This document shows positions 1 through 4,612 of a stretch of 5,908 bases of DNA, one piece after another. A model generated the notes under the pieces. The model was given only the letters and a program-made list of their open reading frames with translations. It was not told the DNA's origin and did no database searches. The translations under genes were made by a program, and so were the position numbers. Positions within the stretch are counted from its first letter, which is position 1; every line of letters starts with the position of its first letter. Origin of the DNA: Candidatus Roizmanbacteria bacterium CG_4_9_14_0_8_um_filter_34_12 (lineage in GTDB: Bacteria; Patescibacteriota; Microgenomatia; UBA1406; GWC2-37-13); the NCBI GenBank assembly GCA_002789465.1, contig PFTH01000055.1, positions 1 to 5,908 on the forward strand. The letters run 5' to 3'.

Positions 1-195
1 ATTTGTGCTTATTCCAATAAGAATTCTTATTCTTTCTGTATTTTCGAGAGATTTATATATGGCATAAAAGCCACTGGTGTAAAAATATCCAACCAAAACA
101 TCAAAAAAACGAGTGTTTTTAATGAGTACTTTGAATCGATCAAGAAGTGTTTTATCCTTTTCATTCGTTATAAAAGTTAGATCAGAAGTAATCAT
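1..195 (-). CDS. N-terminal fragment of a PLD-nuclease/helicase-like protein (runs off left edge)
   Basis: The reverse strand is open from an ATG at 195-193 to base 1, giving 65 codons with no stop; the rest lies outside the window. The protein starts MITSDLTFITNEKDKTLLDR and continues with FFDVLVGYFYTSGFYAIYKS (residues 30-49) and IRILIGISTN at the edge. The pattern 'FFDVLVGYF..SGF..LY.SLE....IRILIGI' is, from memory, typical of the N-terminal phospholipase-D-like region of long SNF2/DEAD-type helicases often found in restriction or defence neighbourhoods. The catalytic HKD motif and helicase motifs would lie further on and cannot be seen here. No Shine-Dalgarno motif precedes the ATG. A TGATAGAAT box ends 10 bases upstream, so the message may be leaderless. 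An alternative is a stand-alone PLD nuclease without a helicase. The reading frame is well supported; the family is a recollection. Confidence 0.68.
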   Translation of the reverse strand, partial: MITSDLTFITNEKDKTLLDRFKVLIKNTRFFDVLVGYFYTSGFYAIYKSLENTERIRILIGISTN

Positions 196-205
196 AATAT
201 GATAT

Positions 206-214
206 ATTCTATCA
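206..214 (-). promoter_or_regulatory. Candidate extended -10 promoter for the leftward PLD/helicase-like gene
   Basis: Read on the minus strand this is TGATAGAAT, five of six matches to TATAAT with the TGn extension. It ends 10 bases before the ATG at 195, so initiation would fall within a few bases of the start codon. No convincing -35 box is visible at the usual spacing. Confidence 0.4.
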
Positions 215-241
215 CTTTTTATCTTTTTATCCTCGCAAAAT

Positions 242-250
242 TGCTATAAT
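242..250 (+). promoter_or_regulatory. Extended -10 promoter (TGCTATAAT) for the structured leader and HTH gene
   Basis: The sequence is a perfect TGnTATAAT extended -10 element. The same nonamer recurs before the genes at 695 and 2320. A -35 match at 17-18 bp is poor (T-rich), as is common for extended -10 promoters. Transcription would begin near 257, about 35 bases before the first stem of the structured RNA and about 160 bases before the preferred ATG at 418. Confidence 0.6.
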
Positions 251-291
251 TTACCTAACAATTCATTTGCCTAAACTTTGACAAAAATCAG

Positions 292-405
292 AGCATGGCA
301 GAAAACCCCTTGCAGAAACGAGAGCTCCTCGTTCAGTTTCCTGCAAGGGTCATATTCCGAAAGGTTTATGGGCGCAAGCCAGCTGGCGGGGAGCTTTGTT
401 TTTTT
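292..405 (+). ncRNA. Structured, pseudoknotted leader RNA, riboswitch- or ribozyme-like, family unknown
   Basis: Four helices can be traced. P1 pairs AGCATGGC (292-299) with GCCAGCT (378-384), with one bulged A. P2 pairs 307-319 with 336-349: 13 bp including CCCTTGCAG/CTGCAAGGG and GAAAC/GTTTC, with one bulged C and a 16-base loop (320-335). P3 is 351-370: CATA/TATG and CC/GG capped by a GAAA tetraloop. The P2 loop AGCTCCTCG (323-331) pairs with CGGGGAGCT (387-395) over nine bases with one G-T wobble, making a long-range pseudoknot that closes three bases after P1. A T-rich tract (395-405, with seven Ts at 399-405) follows. An alternative hairpin, GGC-GCAA-GCC (371-380), competes with P1. G+C is far above the surroundings. 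It lies between a promoter and a small regulator gene, so a cis-regulatory leader is the simplest reading. I do not recognise the consensus of any riboswitch or ribozyme class. Confidence 0.62.
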
Positions 406-417
406 GGGTTAAAATCT

Positions 418-624
418 ATGGCTAAAAATCTGAAAAGATATTATCAAGCTTGGGAACTTAGACAACAGGGGAAAACTTACAAGAAAATAGGAGAGATTAT
501 GGGATTTAGCAAAAGCTGGGCAGGGACAATGGTGAGCTTCATCAACTTCAAAATCAAATATCAGAAACAAAGAAGAATTAGCGGTGAGTTGAAAGAGTTA
601 GTTAAAAAATATCCTAATATTTAA
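418..624 (+). CDS. Small helix-turn-helix DNA-binding protein (68 aa)
   Basis: From the ATG at 418 the frame gives 68 residues ending TAA. The core is YYQAWELRQQGKTYKKIGEI (8-27) followed by MGFSKSWAGTMV (28-39). This is a helix, then 'GKTYKKIGEIMGFSKSWAGTMV', which has the spacing of a helix-turn-helix (hydrophobic I24, I27, turn G29, then recognition helix), as in sigma region 4, transposase or resolvase-type HTH units. The tail is basic (K/R-rich, 46-65). The frame stays open back to an ATG at 295 (109 aa), but those 41 extra codons are translated straight through the hairpins and pseudoknot of the leader RNA and look unlike a protein, so 418 is preferred. Neither start has a Shine-Dalgarno motif. 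It could be a regulator of the divergent gene or a remnant of a mobile-element protein; no target is known. Confidence 0.55.
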   Translation: MAKNLKRYYQAWELRQQGKTYKKIGEIMGFSKSWAGTMVSFINFKIKYQKQRRISGELKELVKKYPNI

Positions 625-633
625 TTTTTGCCA

Positions 634-662
634 TTGTCTTTTTAGCCTTCTACTGCTATAAT
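634..662 (+). promoter_or_regulatory. Promoter for the tandem CYTH/VTC-like gene: -35 TTGTCT, 17-bp spacer, extended -10 TGCTATAAT
   Basis: TTGTCT (634-639) matches four of six -35 positions. It sits exactly 17 bp before TATAAT (657-662), which is preceded by TGC, making TGCTATAAT at 654-662. Initiation near 669 gives a leader of about 26 bases without a Shine-Dalgarno motif. A second A+T-rich box, TATATT (678-683), lies 11 bases before the ATG and could give a leaderless transcript instead. Confidence 0.62.
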
Positions 663-694
663 TACTATAGGTTAATTATATTTTTTAGTAATTT

Positions 695-2269
695 ATGACT
701 GGACCAGAAGTAAGAAAACAACCTTGTCAACAAAATCGTACCGAATATGCTGGTATTGATCTACTCCCAAATCAGAGAAAACCGTTTATTGATTTTATTG
801 AAAGTTTAGGTCTAAAACAACCAAAGAATTTTATTCCAGGGAACGAGGCAACAATTTATTTCTTAGAGAATGACACTCCTAATATTCTTCCCGGAAGATT
901 ACGATTTAGAATGTACGGTCTTCCGCCTTTTACCAACACCTTTATTATTGACTCAAATCAAGAAGGAGTATTTGAAATGAAGATAAAACCTGCTAGTAGA
1001 AATCGGGTCGAGATAAAACATAGACAGACAGCTACTGCTCAAATGGTCGATGAATTTATTAAAGATCCAAGAAGATTTCAAGATTTATTTTATAGTTCAT
1101 ATTCTCCTACAATCCAAGCACTTCCGGAAGATAAAATAGATCCCCAATTGTTTGAAGCGCTTCTATTAAATTTGACTGACACAGGATCGATTTTCCCATC
1201 TTTAATAATTTACAGAAACCGTCAACACTGGGTATTAGATGAAAACGACCCAGATACATTTAGAGTCACCTTAGATGATGAAATAAAATATTTTGGTTAT
1301 CCGTATAAGACACCACAAAATACTATCTTTACCCCCCCCACATATTTAGGAGACGATTCTTACTTACGAGCTGAAATCAAAGTTGATAATCATAAAAACC
1401 AAATAGAATTAGTTGATACGATCCGAGAATGGCTTACTGAAAACGGCCATATTCCACCTGTCCGAAAAAAAGGTTTTCAAGTATATTTTCGTCACGAGCT
1501 CGGAGTTCCAGATAGATATGCCTTAGCTAAAGATTATTTAACAAAAGAAATCCCAGGAAGAGAAATTGAAGCGAAATTAACTCTTGAAAGTCCTGATGAC
1601 AGAATAACTATTGCAGACTTAATAAAAAAAGGGGTTGAAAACGGCGATCTTCCTGATTATAGACTTCATCAAATACTTCCCCATACAAAACAGACAAGTC
1701 CAATATCTTATCGTTATGGAATTAGAGACGAAAAAGGAAATATTTTAGGAGAAGCATTTATTATTACTATGTATTCGGACGGCAGAATAGCTGGATTAAA
1801 ACGAAAAACAAATTTAATTGGTCAATATGGTCAGCATGGAAATATTTTAGATAAAGAAGAAGTCAAAGAATCTATTAGATGGCCTGCGTGGACTCAATGG
1901 GCTGAAGAAGAAACGATAAAAGAACAAGCAGAGATTTTAGGAGTTAAAAAAGAACAGATGTTTTTAGGCGGAGTTACTAAAAGAGACAGAATAAGAGTAA
2001 ATATCGAAAATAAAGGTAATGACAGGACTTATGTAATTAGTATTGAAGATAATTTAACTAATGATGGTCGTAATTTTCGTCAAATTGAAATTGAATATGG
2101 AGATAGACGAGGAAATCATCTATCAAAAATTGATGGAATTACTATCCCGCAAATTGTTGGAGAAATTGAAGAAATTCAGAAATTTCTCATTGACTTAATT
2201 ACTACTCGAGGAGGATCACTTAAACCTGAACCAGTTTCTAAATTTGATTGGCTTACATCTCCAAAATAG
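695..2269 (+). CDS. Tandem CYTH/VTC-like (triphosphate tunnel superfamily) protein, 524 aa
   Basis: No single named family was recognised, but two repeats of triphosphate-tunnel-like motifs can be read. First half (about 60-250): GRLRFRMYG (67-75), FEMKIKP (93-99), NRVEIKHR (103-110), YRNRQHWV (173-180), FRVTLDDEI (189-197) and LRAEIKV (224-230). This order recalls VTC-type polyphosphate polymerase domains (RxR, ExK, Y.R...V, RvTlD, lEiK). Second half (about 288-475): the ExExK signature EIEAK (290-294), AGLKRK (366-371), RIRVNI (432-437), YVISIEDN (446-453) and RQIEIEYGD (462-470), the usual order of a CYTH domain. Such domains bind triphosphates with divalent metal inside a beta tunnel; known members are triphosphatases, class IV adenylate cyclases and polyphosphate polymerases, so the reaction cannot be stated. 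No signal peptide or membrane segment is visible; it is probably cytoplasmic. It has its own promoter and is about twice the length of a single-domain CYTH enzyme. Confidence 0.6.
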   Translation: MTGPEVRKQPCQQNRTEYAGIDLLPNQRKPFIDFIESLGLKQPKNFIPGNEATIYFLENDTPNILPGRLRFRMYGLPPFTNTFIIDSNQEGVFEMKIKPASRNRVEIKHRQTATAQMVDEFIKDPRRFQDLFYSSYSPTIQALPEDKIDPQLFEALLLNLTDTGSIFPSLIIYRNRQHWVLDENDPDTFRVTLDDEIKYFGYPYKTPQNTIFTPPTYLGDDSYLRAEIKVDNHKNQIELVDTIREWLTENGHIPPVRKKGFQVYFRHELGVPDRYALAKDYLTKEIPGREIEAKLTLESPDDRITIADLIKKGVENGDLPDYRLHQILPHTKQTSPISYRYGIRDEKGNILGEAFIITMYSDGRIAGLKRKTNLIGQYGQHGNILDKEEVKESIRWPAWTQWAEEETIKEQAEILGVKKEQMFLGGVTKRDRIRVNIENKGNDRTYVISIEDNLTNDGRNFRQIEIEYGDRRGNHLSKIDGITIPQIVGEIEEIQKFLIDLITTRGGSLKPEPVSKFDWLTSPK

Positions 2270-2302
2270 TTGTCGATTTAGCTTAAAAAAAGCTTGTTCT
2301 TA

Positions 2303-2311
2303 TGCTATAAT
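2303..2311 (+). promoter_or_regulatory. Extended -10 promoter of the interrupted zinc-ribbon gene, leaderless geometry
   Basis: This is the third TGCTATAAT in the window. Only eight bases separate it from the ATG at 2320, so transcription would start at or within a couple of bases of the start codon, implying a leaderless message. No good -35 box is seen. It probably once drove the zinc-ribbon, kinase and dehydrogenase genes together and is now cut off from all but 28 bases of that unit by the insertion sequence. Confidence 0.6.
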
Positions 2312-2339
2312 TATCAATTATGTCCGAAAAAATTGTCAA

Positions 2340-2347
2340 TGTTTATT
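2340..2347. repeat. Left copy of 8-bp target site duplication (TGTTTATT)
   Basis: TGTTTATT directly abuts the left inverted repeat and is repeated exactly at 3729-3736. Eight bases is the duplication length expected of ISL3-family elements. Confidence 0.9.
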
Positions 2348-2372
2348 GGTTCTATGAATTAAAGTATGGTAA
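2348..2372 (+). repeat. Left terminal inverted repeat of the IS
   Basis: The 25 bases match the reverse complement of 3704-3728 at 20 positions, including the outer eight (GGTTCTAT) and the inner six (TGGTAA). The transposase stop codon (2352-2354, read in reverse) lies within it. Confidence 0.88.
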
Positions 2373-3560
2373 CAGTACCGTTGCTATCAAGACCGATAGC
2401 ATTATCTTCTGGATAAACACTTTCTTGTTACGGAAACCAAATGAGATTCGTTTAATCAGTTTCATTTTGTTATGAATTCCTTCCATAAAACCATTGGTTG
2501 ATTTGTTGTGCCAATAATTTAAAATATATTCACCCCATCTGGATAAAGTTCTACCACAAGAAATCAGTTCACCGTCATCGGTTGACTCTAAAGTTGAGAT
2601 TATCAGTTTCAGTTGTTTATTTGCCTCTTCTTTTGTTTTCGATCGATACATTTCCCGGAGTCGTTCTTTGGTCACATAAAACATATGGAGTTCCGGATAT
2701 TCCTTAATAATGTCAGCCAGATAATGAATTTGTTGACTGATTAAGTCTTCCTTGTTTTTGGTTAAAATATATCTTGGTATTTTCTTCTTGTGAATATCTT
2801 GAAGAATATATCTTGCTTGGTCGATTCTTTTGTTGGCGTCTTGAATAACATGAAAATGGTCAACAACAATTGACGTATTCGGCAATACTTGTTTTACCGC
2901 CATTAAATAGAGCGGACACATATCAATTACTACTTCAGATATTAATGACTTTACTTTTGGAGAAAAAGACCGGATGACTTTTTTCAGTTCGTCTTTTCGT
3001 TTGGAATTTAATATACCTTTAAGATGATGATCTGTAATGTTTCCAATAGTTGTCACCATTTCACGTCCGGCAAATGATACCTCATCAATTCCAAGAACGA
3101 ATGGTTTATCTTTCTTTTCCTCCGACTTAAAATCAAATAATTTGTCTTTAACAAGTTCATCCAACCACCGGCGTTGAGTGTTGTAAGATACTTTGTACTT
3201 TTTAGTACCGGCCGAAAACGAACGGTCTGACAGATTAAATATTACTTCGATTTTATGATTTTGAGTAACCCTTTGGCGGTTATTAAGTAAGGAAATTTGC
3301 TCTGTGAATACTGACAAACAATTTTGGCATCTAAATCTTCTGGGCTTGAATTTTAATACGCAAAGTATCCCAAGTATTGTCCCATTTTTAATGGATCGTG
3401 TTTTATCGTAACCGTGAAATATCTTTGTTGCCTTTTTACATTTTGGGCAATCGGCAGTTACTCTCCTTTGTTTTAAAAGAAAGATCGTCTTATCTTTTTC
3501 TTTTACAACTTTAATAATTTGCCACCCAGATACATTTAAGACTTTGTTAAAATTCCACAT
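2352..3560 (-). CDS. ISL3-family DDE transposase, 402 aa, intact
   Basis: It catalyses cut-and-paste movement of the surrounding element. An N-terminal zinc-finger region has C38-x2-C41 and C78-x2-C81, followed by a helix-turn-helix-like stretch (about 105-140). The RNase H-like core shows GIDEVSF (157-163, D159), VVIDMCPLY (210-218, D213), VVDHFHVIQ (232-240, D234) and TNGFMEGIHNKMKLIKR (355-371, E360), matching the DDE_Tnp_ISL3 pattern in which the last Glu lies in 'EGxxNKxKxxKR'. About 400 residues is full length for the family, and no stop or frameshift interrupts it. The ATG at 3560-3558 follows, with one base between, the 3' arm of a long hairpin (3562-3610) in its own leader, and there is no Shine-Dalgarno motif, so translation may be held low. 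It is transcribed against the gene it interrupts. Confidence 0.93.
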   Translation of the reverse strand: MWNFNKVLNVSGWQIIKVVKEKDKTIFLLKQRRVTADCPKCKKATKIFHGYDKTRSIKNGTILGILCVLKFKPRRFRCQNCLSVFTEQISLLNNRQRVTQNHKIEVIFNLSDRSFSAGTKKYKVSYNTQRRWLDELVKDKLFDFKSEEKKDKPFVLGIDEVSFAGREMVTTIGNITDHHLKGILNSKRKDELKKVIRSFSPKVKSLISEVVIDMCPLYLMAVKQVLPNTSIVVDHFHVIQDANKRIDQARYILQDIHKKKIPRYILTKNKEDLISQQIHYLADIIKEYPELHMFYVTKERLREMYRSKTKEEANKQLKLIISTLESTDDGELISCGRTLSRWGEYILNYWHNKSTNGFMEGIHNKMKLIKRISFGFRNKKVFIQKIMLSVLIATVLLPYFNS

Positions 3561-3561
3561 A

Positions 3562-3620
3562 AGGACGGTTGTAACTGATAATTCTGTAATAATTTCAGTT
3601 TAACCGTCCTCTTGTTTTTT
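3562..3620 (+). terminator. Long hairpin plus T tract in the IS, beside the transposase start
   Basis: AGGACGGTT (3562-3570) pairs perfectly with AACCGTCCT (3602-3610). AACTGA (3573-3578) pairs with TCAGTT (3595-3600) inside it, leaving a 16-base loop. On the plus strand CTTGTTTTTT (3611-3620) follows, the layout of an intrinsic terminator facing right, which would stop transcripts entering from the promoter at 2303. On the minus strand the same stem sits in the transposase leader and ends one base before its ATG, where it could hide the start from ribosomes, especially in read-through transcripts. Confidence 0.5.
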
Positions 3621-3703
3621 GTGACCTATAGACGGAAGAAAATCCTGTGCCACGGGTTTTAAAAGGAGTTTTAACTGCTGCTACAATCTAAAATACTATT
3701 TAC

Positions 3704-3728
3704 TTACCACAGTTTATGTTATAGAACC
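3704..3728 (-). repeat. Right terminal inverted repeat of the IS
   Basis: It ends ATAGAACC and is the reverse-complement partner of 2348-2372 (20 of 25 bases). It contains TGTTATAGA (3717-3725), which resembles an outward extended -10 box. Confidence 0.88.
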
Positions 3729-3736
3729 TGTTTATT
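3729..3736. repeat. Right copy of 8-bp target site duplication (TGTTTATT)
   Basis: It is identical to 2340-2347 and directly follows the right inverted repeat. The next base, 3737, continues the reading frame of the interrupted gene. Confidence 0.9.
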
Positions 3737-3979
3737 GTAAAGAAGACCATTTATTATTTGAAAGATATCATAAAAAAGGTGGCGGAAGATTACAGAAATG
3801 CTATGCAGATGAAATTGGAAGTGATCTTACTACTAGTACACAAAAAGAAATTGGTGAAAGAATCTACTGTTTAAGGTGTAATCCGATGTTACCAGTAGCT
3901 ATCGTCAGTTTAATTCATGGAAGAAGAGCTTATAAAATCATCCAGTCGGGAGTGAGGAAAGTTGTTACTTAACTAAAAT

Positions 3980-4612
3980 ATGTCTAATCAAGGAAAAATC
4001 TTTGCCCTGACTGGTCCTTCCGGAGTCGGTAAAGGATTTATTAAACAACATATAAAATTACATCATCCTCATCTTGAACAATTGACTGTAGCTACAACAA
4101 GAGGAAAAAGACCTGATGATGGAAAAGATAGAGAAACTGGAATTCCAATAGGAGTATTTTTAGAAAGAAGAAATGGAGGAACGATTGTATTTGCCCATCA
4201 GCCTTTTGGCCCTGAAGGAGATTGGTACGGTTTTTATGCTGAACAAATACAAAGATTGTTAGCTGATGGCAAACAGGTGTTGACTGAGATCCATGTTGAT
4301 AATGTTGGTCCTTTTAAAACAGAATTTGGAGAAAAGGTCAAAATTTTAGGTCTAATTGCTGATGAGATGTATTTAGAATCAAACTTAATTTGTCGAGGTA
4401 GTGAAACAGAAGAAGATCGGCAACATCGTTTAGATCTCGCCTTAAAAGAAACAGAGGTGATAGCCCAATTAGTTAGTCAAGGATTAGTTGATTCTGTTAT
4501 TGAAGTAAATGACGATAATCGAGAAATAATCGCTCAATTAGCTTTAGAAAAAATGAATGAGCTTGGTTTAGAAGAAGTCAACAGTTTCAGAGTTAGAAGA
4601 GAATATGAGTAG
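3980..4612 (+). CDS. Guanylate-kinase-like nucleoside monophosphate kinase, 210 aa
   Basis: Guanylate kinases transfer phosphate from ATP to GMP in the cytoplasm. The order of motifs fits: a P-loop GPSGVGKG (12-19); the GMP-binding stretch VATTRGKRPDDGKDRETG (37-54), corresponding to 'SaTTRpPRpGE..G.dY'; DWYGFY (81-86); VLTEIHVDNVG (100-110), corresponding to 'vlleiDvqGa'; the lid-like region CRGSETEEDRQHRLDLALKE (138-157), corresponding to 'R..et.e.i..Rl..a..E'; and VIEVNDD (173-179), near 'vvNdd'. The length of 210 is normal. Odd points: the residue pair after the P-loop lysine is GF where the family has ST, and the region between 50 and 80 diverges, so activity or substrate may be altered. 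The ATG lies seven bases after the stop of the interrupted zinc-ribbon gene and there is no Shine-Dalgarno motif. The 3' end overlaps the next gene by eight bases. The symbol gmk is withheld because of the changed P-loop. Confidence 0.75.
   Translation: MSNQGKIFALTGPSGVGKGFIKQHIKLHHPHLEQLTVATTRGKRPDDGKDRETGIPIGVFLERRNGGTIVFAHQPFGPEGDWYGFYAEQIQRLLADGKQVLTEIHVDNVGPFKTEFGEKVKILGLIADEMYLESNLICRGSETEEDRQHRLDLALKETEVIAQLVSQGLVDSVIEVNDDNREIIAQLALEKMNELGLEEVNSFRVRREYE

Larger units (their letters stand above)
2348..3728 (-). mobile_element. Complete ISL3-family insertion sequence, 1381 bp
   Basis: The element is bounded by imperfect terminal inverted repeats starting GGTTCTAT and flanked by a perfect 8-bp direct repeat. 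It carries one intact transposase on the minus strand, whose stop codon lies inside the left inverted repeat. Size, single gene, GG-starting ends and 8-bp duplication all fit ISL3. Between the transposase start and the right end are about 168 bases without a gene. They hold a long hairpin with a T tract (3562-3620) and a shorter one (AAAATCC/GGGTTTT around 3640-3661). The intact transposase, perfect duplication and undamaged interrupted frame indicate a recent, probably still mobile insertion. Confidence 0.92.
2320..3972 (+). pseudogene. Small zinc-ribbon-like gene split by an ISL3-family insertion
   Basis: The left part is 2320-2347 (ATG plus nine codons and one base); the right part is 3737-3972, ending TAA. 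Joining them after removing the element and one target-duplication copy gives 264 bases in one frame: 87 residues and a stop, beginning MSEKIVNVYCKEDHLLFERY. Potential metal ligands are C10, H14 (or H21), C31, and C54/C57 in YCLRC, followed by a basic tail IHGRRAYKIIQSGVRK (69-84). This looks like a zinc-ribbon protein with one C-x3-H knuckle and one CxxC knuckle; its partner and role are unknown. The stop lies seven bases before the kinase gene, so it was probably the first gene of that operon. As it stands, the start codon reads into the element for 51 codons to a TGA at 2473-2475, giving a chimeric peptide. The right part has no start codon of its own until an internal Met, so the gene is very probably inactive. 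Confidence 0.8.

Noticed and set aside
278..283. Perfect TTGACA hexamer
   Set aside because: No -10 box lies 16-18 bases downstream; that position falls in the structured RNA. It is probably chance in the leader.
341..392. Resemblance of GCAAG...CCGAAAGG...GGGCGCAAGCC to the c-di-GMP-I riboswitch core
   Set aside because: Short motifs look alike, but the order of helices, the loop-to-tail pseudoknot and the missing GACGCAAAGCC/receptor sequence do not fit that class.
2280..2294. AGCTT-AAAAA-AAGCT hairpin after the CYTH/VTC-like gene
   Set aside because: The stem is only 5 bp, largely A+T, and no T tract follows on the plus strand, so I do not call it a terminator.
2498..2707. 69-codon rightward open frame
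   Set aside because: It lies wholly antisense to the well-supported transposase, has no promoter or ribosome-binding site and no recognisable motif; it is a shadow of the coding strand.
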